From an uncultured bacterium (GTDB taxonomy: Bacteria; Verrucomicrobiota; Kiritimatiellia; CAIKKV01), in NCBI GenBank assembly GCA_903828035.1, contig CAIKKV010000450.1:1-7192 (forward strand): 7,192 nt of DNA, read 5' to 3'. Both the position numbers and the translations under genes were made by a program. The notes under the pieces are model-generated. The model made no database searches. It worked only from the letters and a program-made list of their open reading frames with translations, and was not told the DNA's origin. The stretch's first letter is position 1. The number at the start of each line of letters is the position of its first letter. Positions 1 through 6,792 of this stretch are shown here, in pieces.

Positions 1-1021
1 CTGTTTTCGAGGCGTCCAGGATGGCCTGCATGGCGTCCAGCACATGGGCCGCCAGCTCGCCGCTGGCGCGATGCGCGCGGCCGGACTGAATCGCCGCCGC
101 CATATCCGCCACGCCCAGGCCGCGGCTGTTCTCGGGATAGGCATGCGTGTGCGGAACCACCGTCCACTCGGACGCTCCCCGCCGGCGCACCTTGATCTCC
201 CCGCCGAAGCCGTTGGGGTCGGGCACGAGGATCGAGCCGTCGGTGCCGTAGACCTCCAGGCAGGAGTGCGTGTGGGCGACCACGTCGAAGCTCGTCACGA
301 TCGTGCCGACCGCGCCCGAGACGAAGTCCACCACGCCGGCGATATGCGTGGGCGTGTTGACCTTGATGACCGTGCCGTTCTTGGGCGCGCTGGTGATGAC
401 CCGCTCGGGGAAGGTGACGCGCGCGGAGCCGGAGATGCGGCGGATGGGGCCGATCAGGTTGATCAGCGCCGTGAGGTAGTAGGGGCCCATGTCGAACATG
501 GGGCCGCCGCCCGTCTGGTAGTAGAAGTCGGGATCCGGGTGCCAGCTCTCGTGGCCGCGGCACATCATGAAGGCCGTGGCGGCCACGGGCTTGCCGATCC
601 AGCCGTCGTCGATCAGCTTGCGGCAGGTCTGGATGCCGGCGCCGAGGAAGGTGTCGGGCGCGCAGCCGATGCGGACCTTCTTGCCGGCCGCCAGCTTGAG
701 CATGGCCTTGGCCTGGGCGCGCATGACGGCGAGCGGCTTTTCGTTGTAGACGCTCTTGCCGGCCTTGATCACCTGGAGCGCCACTTCGGCGTGGACCTTG
801 GGAATCGTCAGGTTGACGACGATCTTGATCTCGGGGTCGGCGAGGAGCTGGGCGACCGTGCAGGCGCGGGCGATGCCGAACTCGGTGGCGCGCGCCTGGG
901 CCCGCTCGGGCAGCAGGTCCGCCACGGCCGCCAGGTCGATGTTGGCCATTTTCTTCAGCGTTTTGCAGTAGATGCTGGAGATGTTGCCGCAGCCGATAAT
1001 GCCGACTTTCGTCTTTTTCAT
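1..1021 (-). CDS. Gfo/Idh/MocA family NAD(P)-dependent oxidoreductase, 3' end cut by the window edge
   Basis: Reading the minus strand from the ATG at 1021 gives 340 codons with no stop, so the C-terminus lies beyond base 1. The N-terminus MKKTKVGIIGCGNIS is a Rossmann dinucleotide-binding fold (G-x-x-G-x-G-N-I at residues 7-14). The family EKP motif is at residues 94-96 (NEKPLAV), with K95 the usual catalytic lysine. The substrate-domain motif GGGPMFDMGPYYL is at 171-183; it has Tyr181 where many relatives have His, a change I believe is common in one subfamily. Family members are typically 340-400 residues, so little is missing. A strong Shine-Dalgarno AAAGGAG (1029-1035) sits 7 nt before the start. 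The protein should be a cytoplasmic dehydrogenase acting on a sugar, inositol or sugar-acid hydroxyl; the substrate cannot be read from sequence. It diverges from a secreted glycosidase, which fits sugar catabolism. The long plus-strand ORF over the same bases is a shadow. Confidence 0.94.
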   Translation of the reverse strand, partial: MKKTKVGIIGCGNISSIYCKTLKKMANIDLAAVADLLPERAQARATEFGIARACTVAQLLADPEIKIVVNLTIPKVHAEVALQVIKAGKSVYNEKPLAVMRAQAKAMLKLAAGKKVRIGCAPDTFLGAGIQTCRKLIDDGWIGKPVAATAFMMCRGHESWHPDPDFYYQTGGGPMFDMGPYYLTALINLIGPIRRISGSARVTFPERVITSAPKNGTVIKVNTPTHIAGVVDFVSGAVGTIVTSFDVVAHTHSCLEVYGTDGSILVPDPNGFGGEIKVRRRGASEWTVVPHTHAYPENSRGLGVADMAAAIQSGRAHRASGELAAHVLDAMQAILDASKT

Positions 1022-1045
1022 GCCAATGCTCCTTTAAAAAAGAAA

Positions 1046-1074
1046 AAGATAGATTAACGTCCGCGTAAACACAA
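1046..1074 (-). promoter_or_regulatory. Possible promoter of the Gfo/Idh/MocA gene
   Basis: Read on the minus strand, TTGTGT (1069-1074) is followed by a 17-bp spacer and TATCTT (1046-1051), then an AT-rich leader into the Shine-Dalgarno. The -10 matches consensus at 4 of 6 positions and the -35 at 3 of 6, so this is a weak candidate judged mainly on spacing and position. The -35 directly abuts the 13-bp repeat at 1075-1087. Confidence 0.35.
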
Positions 1075-1103
1075 GGTTTCAAACGCGTCCGGTTTCAAAC
1101 GCG
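1075..1103. promoter_or_regulatory. Paired 13-bp direct repeat, candidate operator between divergent genes
   Basis: GGTTTCAAACGCG occurs twice without mismatch, at 1075-1087 and 1091-1103, offset by 16 bp. Each copy contains the near-perfect palindrome GTTT-C-AAAC (1076-1084 and 1092-1100), as expected for a dimeric DNA-binding regulator. The pair lies between the start codons at 1021 and 1168 and upstream of the candidate -35 boxes of both genes, a position suited to controlling both promoters. No regulator gene is in the window, so its identity is unknown. Confidence 0.55.
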
Positions 1104-1115
1104 CGCTCATTTTCA

Positions 1116-1145
1116 TGGACAGGGAAGGGCGGCTGGCCATAAAAT
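1116..1145 (+). promoter_or_regulatory. Probable promoter of the secreted glycosidase operon
   Basis: TGGACA (1116-1121, 5 of 6 to TTGACA) and TAAAAT (1140-1145, 5 of 6 to TATAAT) are separated by 18 bp. An alternative -10, CATAAA at 1138-1143, gives a 16-bp spacer. Transcription would start near 1152, leaving a leader of about 16 nt that carries the Shine-Dalgarno AAGGAG (1154-1159) and little else. Confidence 0.45.
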
Positions 1146-1167
1146 AAAACTTTAAGGAGTCAACACC

Positions 1168-4149
1168 GTGCGGCGTCTGATCGTTCTTCTCGGAGCAGCC
1201 CTGGCCCCGGTCGTCATGGCCCAGGCGCCGGCGCCGCTGTTCCGGCTTCCCCTCGATGGCTCCGGCGCGAGGCCCCAAAGCCGGGTCACCCGCACGGCCG
1301 GACCGTCCGAGGCCTGGTCGCCCGTCTCGATTCTTGCGGAGGTGCCGCCCGGCGTGCTGAAGACCGGATCGGATTCGCCCCTGGGCGTGAGCGTCCCCGC
1401 CGGCACCCTCTGGTTGTCCGACGGCGCCGGGCCCGGCTCGCTGGTCCTCACCACTGTTGTTCAGCGGGTCATCCTGCCTTCTTCTCCGGAGCTGAGCTTT
1501 GAGGGCGGCGGAACGAATCCGGGGGCCTTTTCGATCTCGGCCTGGGTCTGGATGAAGGATGCCACCTGGTTCACCATGGCCTGCAAGGGCGACGGCCGCG
1601 AATGGCTCTTCGGCCTTGATCGCCAGGACCGCCTGGCGATGACGCTCGCCAGCGGCGATCTGAAGCGGTCCTGGAGCCGGCTGTCGCCGCCCCTGACCGC
1701 CGACGAGCGCGCCTGGCATCACTATTGCGCGGTGGTGGAAGAGTCTGGCGCCTCCCCCCGCGTGTCGCTGTATCGCGATGGCGAGCCCGTGACGGAGGGG
1801 GCGGAGGAGGCGCGCACCGGGGCGTTTGAAGGGCTCCGGAATAAAAACGAGCCGGTTAGCCTCGGCAGCGGGCCGCAGATGCGCGCCCGGAGCAAGGGGG
1901 CGCTGGGCGGGCTCGAGATCTGGAGCCGGGCGCTGGATGCGGCCGCCGTGCAAGAGCTCTACGCGCAAGGGAAGGCCGCGCTGGAGACGAACCGGACGGT
2001 CGCGGTGGAGGCCGAGGTGGTTTTCCCGGGCGAGCGTTCGATCGAGTTCTGGGGCCGCACGCCCTGGCATCAGGCGGAGGCGCTGCGCTTCACGGTGAGC
2101 CTGCCGACCGGGGCGCCGACCAACTGCGAGGTGCTGGCCTTCGTGAAGGACTGGGATTTCCTCTGGTACCAGCACCTGGCCCCCGGATGCCTCGTGCCCG
2201 GCGTCAGCACGCAGGTGGTCGTCTCGCTGGCCCCCGACTCCGAAGCCTGGTCCACCGTGGGCCATGATTTCCGGTGGAACGGCCGGACGCTGGCCGAGCC
2301 GCGCAGCGTGGGCGTGCGGATTTTCTGCAAGGATTCGGCCTGGACGGGGCGGGTCACCGTGGCGTCGCCAGGCCTGCGGCCCGCGCCGGCGGTTCCGCCG
2401 CCGCCGACCCTCCGGGATGTGCGGCCGGAGTCGACCCGGATTCCCAAGGAGGAGAAGTTCGAGGTGTCCTTCCGGATTCCGGACCGGCATGTGGATCCGT
2501 TCGACACGAACGTGGTGCAGGTGACGGGCGAGTTCACGGCTCCGGATGGCTCCGTGGCGGTGGTGGACGGGTTTTATGCCAATGATTACTACCGCGAGGT
2601 GACGACGGCGGGCGAGCGGATCACGCCGCAGGGGGTGCCCCTGTGGCGGGTGCGCTACGCCCCGCGCCAGGAGGGCGTCTACCAGTACCGGCTGAAGGTG
2701 CGGGACGCCGGGGGCGAAGCGGTGTGGGGCCCGGCCCGCTTTACCGCCACGCCCGCGCTCGGCCACGGATTTGTCCGGGTCTCCGCCCGCGATCCGCGCT
2801 TTTTCGAGTTCACGGACGGCAGCTATTATTTTCCCCTCGGCCACAACATCCGCTCGCCGTTCGACACGCGCCACGACGCGGCGTTCCCGTGGGAGCAGCG
2901 CTTCGCGACGGGCTCGGCGGTCTACTCGAAATATTTCAAGGCCATGGCCGAGAACGGCGAGCAGACGACGGAGCTCTGGTTTTCGCCCTGGTCGCTGGGC
3001 CTCGAGTGGGACGAGCGCTGGCCGGGCTATCACGGGGTGGGGCAGTACAACATGCGCCACGCCTGGGAGCTCGACCGCGTGCTCGACGAGGCGGCGCTTC
3101 GCGGGCTGCAGGTGAACCTGGTGATCCACAACCACGGCCAGTTCAGCTCCTTTTCCGACCCCGAGTTCGTGGACAATCCGTTCAATGCCGACAATGGCGG
3201 ATACCTGCAAACGCCGGACGGGTATTTCACCGATCCGCGGGCGCTGGAGGCCTTCCGGAAGCGGGTGCGCTACATGGTGGCCCGCTGGGGGTACAGCCGC
3301 CACGTGCTGGCCTGGCAGCTGTGGAGCGAGCTCGACCTGGTGGGCGCCCAGAAGAACTTCTACCGCCGGCCGGAGTGCGTGGAGTGGCACCGGATGATGG
3401 GCCGCTACCTGAAGGAGATCGATCCCAACCGCCACCTGGTGGGAACGCATGTGTGCAGCGACTTCAACAACCAGAACGTGGAGATCATCTCGCTGCCCGA
3501 GATGGACCACTGTCCCGTGGACGCCTATCACGGCAGCCGCGACCCCGTCCAGATCGTGGCGCTGATGAAGGCGACGGCGCAGTTCAACAATCCCTTCCTG
3601 AAGCCGGCGCAGGTCACGGAGTACGGCGGCCAGTGGAGCGCCTCGAGCCTGGAGCACCTGCGCGCCACGCTTCACGCCGGCACGTGGAGCTCGGTCGGCC
3701 TGCCGCTGGCCGGCGCGCCCATGCTGTGGTGGTGGATGGCCATCGACGAGGAGAACCTGTATCCCGTCTACAAGGGCGTGGCCGCCTATATGAGGGACGT
3801 CGACCGGCGCGATCCCGCCCTGCTTCCGGCGGATCCGGTCTTTTCGGGCGGCGGCGTCTCCGCCGGCGAACTGGGCTGGGCCTGCCTGCGCAGCCCGAGC
3901 CTGGTCCTGGGCTGGGTCTGCCGCATGCCCGAGTTCGAGACGGCCGACCTGGCCGGCCCCCCGCGCGTGAAAGAGCTGCAGGCCGAGATTTCCGGGATGA
4001 CGAACGGCGCCTTCACCGTCGAATACTGGGACACGGCGAAGGGCGCGCTGGCGCGGCGGGTATCGGTGGCGTCGACGAACGGCGTGCTGGCGCTGACCCT
4101 GCCGCCGTTTGTCCGGGATGTCGCGTTCAAGGTGCGGCTGGCGCCGTAA
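1168..4149 (+). CDS. Secreted multi-domain glycoside-hydrolase-like protein (LamG, DUF5060-like domain, GH-A-type barrel)
   Basis: The GTG start is set by AAGGAG at 1154-1159, 8 nt upstream, and by the signal peptide MRRLIVLLGAALAPVVMA, with likely signal peptidase I cleavage after Ala18. The product is therefore exported, and I see no lipobox cysteine. Domains by eye: a LamG/concanavalin-like β-sandwich at about 85-270 (FSISAWVWMK near 121-130, LGGLEIWSRALD near the end); a β-rich, possibly carbohydrate-binding stretch at about 275-410; a DUF5060-like domain at about 430-530 (VQVTGEFTAPDG, YRLKVRDAGG); a TIM-barrel domain at about 532-860 opening with FVRVSARDPRFFEFTDGSYY; and a C-terminal β-sandwich at about 870-993. 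In the barrel, Glu721 (WQLWSELDL) and Glu818 (VTEYGGQW) are the likely acid/base and nucleophile, spaced as in clan GH-A enzymes. It probably cleaves a polysaccharide outside the cytoplasm; I cannot name the substrate or GH family. The TAA stop is 24 bp before thyX. Confidence 0.9.
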   Translation: MRRLIVLLGAALAPVVMAQAPAPLFRLPLDGSGARPQSRVTRTAGPSEAWSPVSILAEVPPGVLKTGSDSPLGVSVPAGTLWLSDGAGPGSLVLTTVVQRVILPSSPELSFEGGGTNPGAFSISAWVWMKDATWFTMACKGDGREWLFGLDRQDRLAMTLASGDLKRSWSRLSPPLTADERAWHHYCAVVEESGASPRVSLYRDGEPVTEGAEEARTGAFEGLRNKNEPVSLGSGPQMRARSKGALGGLEIWSRALDAAAVQELYAQGKAALETNRTVAVEAEVVFPGERSIEFWGRTPWHQAEALRFTVSLPTGAPTNCEVLAFVKDWDFLWYQHLAPGCLVPGVSTQVVVSLAPDSEAWSTVGHDFRWNGRTLAEPRSVGVRIFCKDSAWTGRVTVASPGLRPAPAVPPPPTLRDVRPESTRIPKEEKFEVSFRIPDRHVDPFDTNVVQVTGEFTAPDGSVAVVDGFYANDYYREVTTAGERITPQGVPLWRVRYAPRQEGVYQYRLKVRDAGGEAVWGPARFTATPALGHGFVRVSARDPRFFEFTDGSYYFPLGHNIRSPFDTRHDAAFPWEQRFATGSAVYSKYFKAMAENGEQTTELWFSPWSLGLEWDERWPGYHGVGQYNMRHAWELDRVLDEAALRGLQVNLVIHNHGQFSSFSDPEFVDNPFNADNGGYLQTPDGYFTDPRALEAFRKRVRYMVARWGYSRHVLAWQLWSELDLVGAQKNFYRRPECVEWHRMMGRYLKEIDPNRHLVGTHVCSDFNNQNVEIISLPEMDHCPVDAYHGSRDPVQIVALMKATAQFNNPFLKPAQVTEYGGQWSASSLEHLRATLHAGTWSSVGLPLAGAPMLWWWMAIDEENLYPVYKGVAAYMRDVDRRDPALLPADPVFSGGGVSAGELGWACLRSPSLVLGWVCRMPEFETADLAGPPRVKELQAEISGMTNGAFTVEYWDTAKGALARRVSVASTNGVLALTLPPFVRDVAFKVRLAP

Positions 4150-4173
4150 AATGTCGGGCAAGGAGAATCCGGT

Positions 4174-4881
4174 ATGGAAGTCATGTGGCTGAATCGGGCG
4201 GAGATGACGGATCCGCTGCGCGGTTTTTTTGTCCGCTGGGGCCGCTTCACGGCCCTGTGCTACCGCACCACGGCCGAGTACCGCGAGCTGCTGGCGAAGC
4301 CGGCCGAGGAGTCCGCGCCCGTCTTCCGCAAGATCGCGCTGGGGTGCCTCAAGACCGGCCACTACTCCGGGTGCCGGCATCTGCACTTCGAGTTCAGCGT
4401 GACCGGCGTGTCGCGCTCCGCCACGCACCAGCTGGTGCGGCATGAGCGGTTCGCGCCGGTGAACCAGCAGTCGAGCCGGTATGTGGACATGAGCGGCGCG
4501 GGGTACGTGGTTCCCCAGCTGGTCGCCCAGGACCCCGAGGCGGCCGCCGAGTACCAGGCCTACCTGGGCCAGGCCCGGGACGCCTACGAGCGCCTGCGCC
4601 AGACGCTGAAGGCGCGCGGGCTGACCAGCGAGCAGGTCAACGAAACCGCCCGCATGGTGCTGCCCCAGGCGCTGATGACCGCCATCAACCTGGCTCCCAC
4701 GTTTGAGTCCCTGGTCAACATGACGCACAAGCGCATGTGCGTCCGGGCGGAATGGGAAATCCGCGAAGTCGTGACGCACTTCGCCCGGCTCGCCGGCGAG
4801 GGCCTTCCGGAGCTGGCCCGGCATTTCGGGGCGCCCTGCAAGTTCGGCGCCTGCAAGGAAGCCAAACCCTGCGGCAAGTGA
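4174..4881 (+). CDS. thyX: Flavin-dependent thymidylate synthase (ThyX), divergent
   Basis: ThyX makes dTMP from dUMP using methylenetetrahydrofolate, FAD and NADPH, normally as a homotetramer in the cytoplasm. At 235 residues the length is normal. Family marks in order: TGHYSGCRHLHFEF at 61-74 (relatives have GHxSxxEHxxFxF), GVSRSATHQLVRH at 78-90, the signature region RHERFAPVNQQSSRY at 89-103, MVLPQAL at 161-167, and KRMCVRAEWEIRE near 186-198, where Arg187 aligns with the dUMP-binding Arg174 of Thermotoga maritima ThyX. The tail GAPCKFGACKEAKPCGK resembles the cysteine-bearing C-terminus of clostridial-type ThyX. The signature is unusual: RHER replaces RHR by a one-residue insertion, and family Ser and Glu positions are Pro95 and Gln98. 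AAGGAG (4160-4165) lies 8 nt before the ATG. The short gap to the glycosidase suggests one transcript. Family membership is confident; full activity is not. Confidence 0.88.
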   Translation: MEVMWLNRAEMTDPLRGFFVRWGRFTALCYRTTAEYRELLAKPAEESAPVFRKIALGCLKTGHYSGCRHLHFEFSVTGVSRSATHQLVRHERFAPVNQQSSRYVDMSGAGYVVPQLVAQDPEAAAEYQAYLGQARDAYERLRQTLKARGLTSEQVNETARMVLPQALMTAINLAPTFESLVNMTHKRMCVRAEWEIREVVTHFARLAGEGLPELARHFGAPCKFGACKEAKPCGK

Positions 4882-4897
4882 AGAGCACGCGTTTTTT

Positions 4898-4942
4898 GTG
4901 GACCGGGTGGACAGCGTGGACGGAATGGACCGGGTGGACTTC
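4898..4942 (+). repeat. 9-bp tandem repeat (core RTGGAC), five units
   Basis: Five consecutive 9-bp units run from 4898: GTGGACCGG, GTGGACAGC, GTGGACGGA, ATGGACCGG and GTGGACTTC (the last matches only in its first six bases). Every unit keeps (A/G)TGGAC while the last three bases vary. The array begins 16 bp after the thyX stop, in the convergent intergenic gap. It is a short minisatellite with no coding role that I can support. Confidence 0.85.
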
Positions 4943-5004
4943 TGCGCGTAGAAGGGGACCTGGGTTTGCCGCCTATCACAAGTGAAACAGCGAATGGTGT
5001 GGGA

Positions 5005-5021
5005 GCGCCACACCGTGGCGC
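5005..5021. repeat. REP-like palindromic hairpin between convergent genes
   Basis: GCGCCAC (5005-5011) and GTGGCGC (5015-5021) form a perfect 7-bp GC-rich stem around the loop ACC. The flanks, GTGTGGGA before and GATTTATGTGGCGAG after, give it the look of a REP (repetitive extragenic palindrome) with a conserved head sequence. It lies between thyX and the end of the aldo/keto reductase gene, whose stop codon is only 4 bp away at 5025-5027. It could also help end transcription or stabilise mRNA 3' ends, but there is no clear U-tract, so an intrinsic terminator is not well supported. Confidence 0.6.
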
Positions 5022-5024
5022 GAT

Positions 5025-5963
5025 TTATGTGGCGAGTAACCGAACGTGTTCCGCGGACAGGCGGACGCTCGCGGCGCTGAGGCTGTCCCGCAGCTGGTCG
5101 CGCGTGTGGCAGCCGACGATCGGGAAGGTCGGGAACGGCTGGGAAAGCAGGTAGCCCAGCACGATCTGCGTGAGGGAGAAGCCTGTTTCCCCCGCGATTT
5201 CCCTGACGGCCCGGTAGCGCCGCTCATTCGCGCCGGTGGCGAACGCGCCCGCCGGAGCCCCTCCGGATTTGTCCCTTTTCTGGAACCAGCCCCCGGCTTG
5301 CGAGGAAAAGGGGACGGCCGCCAGGCTCGTGCCGCGATGGTAGGCCCAGGTCGGGGCGTCCATGGCCACCATGGTGGGGTCGCCGCCGGCCTCCGGGTCA
5401 GCCACCGCCAGGCTCCACTTCATCTGGTTGCCCGCGAAGGCGGGCAGGCCGTGTGTGGCCGCATACGCCTGCGCCGCCTGGATGCGCGCCAGGGTCCAGT
5501 TGGAGCACCCCGCGTACCGGATTTTGCCGGCGCGCACCTGGGCGGCGAGCGTTTCGACGATTTCGCCGACGGGCCGGGCCGTGTCGTCGCGGTGCAGCCA
5601 GTAGAGGTCGATGACGTCGACCTGCAGATGCGCCAGGCTGGCGGCGAGATCGGACTCGAGGTCGGCCCGGGCCAGGCGCGCCAGTTTGGTGGCCGGGTCC
5701 AGGGAGCCGCCCTTGGTGGCCACGATGACGCGCCCGCGGTTGCGCCGTTCCTTCATCCACCGGCCGAGGGTTTTCTCGCTGCTGCTCGGCTCGCCCGGCA
5801 GCCAGTCGGCGTACATCTTGGCCGTGTCGAGGAAGTTGCCGCCCGCGTCGAGGTAGGCGTCCAGCAGGGCGGAGGACTCCGCCGGCGGCACGGTTTTGCC
5901 GAACACGGCGGTGCCGAGGCAGATCGGGAAGGCGGCCAGGTCGGTTCCGGGAATGAGCGGCAT
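5025..5963 (-). CDS. Aldo/keto reductase
   Basis: This is a 312-residue NAD(P)H-dependent oxidoreductase of the AKR superfamily, normal in length and cytoplasmic, with no signal peptide. The catalytic tetrad is complete: Asp46 and Tyr51 in NFLDTAKMYADW, Lys84 in VIVATKGG, and His124 in DLYWLHRDD. The barrel continues through AGKIRYAGCSNW (145-156) and FAGNQMKWSLA (176-186). A late segment, RGTSLAAVPFSSQAGGWF, and a C-terminal GCHTRDQLRDSL match the usual cofactor-binding part of the fold. These enzymes reduce carbonyls or oxidise sugar alcohols, and the substrate cannot be inferred. AGGA (complement of 5972-5975) lies 8 nt before the ATG at 5963. The gene starts 39 bp after the NagD-like stop on the same strand, so it is probably the second gene of that operon. 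Its last codons run up to the REP-like element, so the extreme C-terminus (LLAT) may derive from repeat sequence. Confidence 0.95.
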   Translation of the reverse strand: MPLIPGTDLAAFPICLGTAVFGKTVPPAESSALLDAYLDAGGNFLDTAKMYADWLPGEPSSSEKTLGRWMKERRNRGRVIVATKGGSLDPATKLARLARADLESDLAASLAHLQVDVIDLYWLHRDDTARPVGEIVETLAAQVRAGKIRYAGCSNWTLARIQAAQAYAATHGLPAFAGNQMKWSLAVADPEAGGDPTMVAMDAPTWAYHRGTSLAAVPFSSQAGGWFQKRDKSGGAPAGAFATGANERRYRAVREIAGETGFSLTQIVLGYLLSQPFPTFPIVGCHTRDQLRDSLSAASVRLSAEHVRLLAT

Positions 5964-6002
5964 GGGTGATTTCCTGTTGGGGTGTCCCTGGCGGCGGGCG
6001 GG

Positions 6003-6785
6003 TCAGCCGGAGATTTCGCCGACGCCTTTGAAAATGTGATCGGGCCGGTAGCCGAAGCGCTTCAGGTCCGATTCCGCGGTCACCCCGCTCAGGACCAGGA
6101 CCGTTTCGATTTCCGCCTCGATGCCCGCGAGAATGTCGGTGTCCATCCGGTCCCCGACAATGGCCGTCTCCTCGCGCGTGCAGCCGAGCTTCTTCAGGGC
6201 GTGGCGCATGATGAGCGGATTGGGCTTCCCGATATAGTAGGCCTGGCTGCCGGTCGCCAGCTCGATGGGCGCCATCAGGGCCCCGGTCGCCGGCACGAGG
6301 CCGCCTTCGGTGGGGCCCGTCACGTCGGGGTTGGTGCCGATCAGCTTCGCGCCGCCCAGCACCAGGCGGATGGCGTGCGTGATCTTGTCGTAGTTGTAGG
6401 CGCGGGTCTCCCCGACGACCACGTAGTCGGGGTTTACGTCGTTCATCGCGTAGCCGACCGCGTACAAGGCGTTGCTCAGCCCGGTCTCGCCGATGACGTA
6501 GGCGCTGCCCCGGGGGCACTGGCTGTCGAGGAAGCTCGCGGTGGCCAGGGCGCTCGTGTAGAAGTGCTCTTCCCCGACCTCGATGCCCATGCGCCCCAGT
6601 TTCTGCGTGAGCTCCCGGGGGGAGCGCTCGCTGCTGTTGGTCAGGAAAACGAAATTCTTCTTCCGGGCGCGGAGCCACGCCACGAACTCCGTGACCCCGG
6701 GAAGGAGGCGGCTTCCATGGTAAAGGACGCCGTCCATATCGACGATGAAGCCCTGTTTCTTCCGGAGAATGTCGATGTCACTCAT
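6003..6785 (-). CDS. nagD: NagD-type HAD-IIA phosphatase
   Basis: This 260-residue protein shows all four HAD motifs. Motif I is FIVDMDGVLYHG, with nucleophile Asp16 and acid/base Asp18. Motif II is FVFLTNSS (Thr49, Asn50). The motif III lysine is in YIGKPNP (Lys187). Motif IV is IVGDRMDTDILAG, with Mg-binding Asp212 and Asp216. Several stretches resemble E. coli NagD closely as I recall it: FYTSALATASFL against FYTSAMATADFL, VVGETRAYNYD against VVGETRSYNWD, the TNPD segment, and VLSGV. E. coli NagD is a nucleotide (UMP-preferring) phosphatase, but HAD-IIA specificity varies, so the symbol is by similarity only. No Shine-Dalgarno is apparent before the ATG. Instead a consensus-like promoter ends 7 nt upstream, implying a leaderless or near-leaderless mRNA. 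The protein start fits E. coli NagD, which also begins shortly before motif I. The gene leads a probable operon with the aldo/keto reductase. Confidence 0.94.
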   Translation of the reverse strand: MSDIDILRKKQGFIVDMDGVLYHGSRLLPGVTEFVAWLRARKKNFVFLTNSSERSPRELTQKLGRMGIEVGEEHFYTSALATASFLDSQCPRGSAYVIGETGLSNALYAVGYAMNDVNPDYVVVGETRAYNYDKITHAIRLVLGGAKLIGTNPDVTGPTEGGLVPATGALMAPIELATGSQAYYIGKPNPLIMRHALKKLGCTREETAIVGDRMDTDILAGIEAEIETVLVLSGVTAESDLKRFGYRPDHIFKGVGEISG

Positions 6786-6792
6786 GCCCGGA

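Noticed and set aside
44..1057. A 337-codon plus-strand ORF over the left end
   Set aside because: It is antisense to the Gfo/Idh/MocA gene, which has Rossmann and EKP motifs and a strong Shine-Dalgarno. The ORF is rich in Gly, Ala, Asp and Arg without family features.
2643..4445. A 600-codon plus-strand ORF in another frame of the glycosidase gene
   Set aside because: It is low-complexity, Arg/Gly/Pro-rich, and overlaps the catalytic barrel and the start of thyX; a shadow frame.
4888..4897. T-run after thyX as an intrinsic terminator
   Set aside because: The six T residues follow only the short palindrome ACGCGT, too small for a terminator stem.
4939..4954. Hairpin CTTCT-GCGCGT-AGAAG as a terminator
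   Set aside because: The stem is only 5 bp and no U-tract follows on either strand.
1054..5013. A 1319-codon minus-strand ORF antisense to the glycosidase and thyX
   Set aside because: Its translation is rich in Arg, His, Pro and Gly with no recognisable domain, and it runs opposite two genes with clear motifs and ribosome sites. GC-rich third positions in the real genes suppress stops on the other strand.
5398..6678. A 426-codon minus-strand ORF spanning parts of the aldo/keto reductase and NagD-like genes
   Set aside because: It is a frame-shifted reading of both genes; Arg/Pro/Gly-rich and without motifs.
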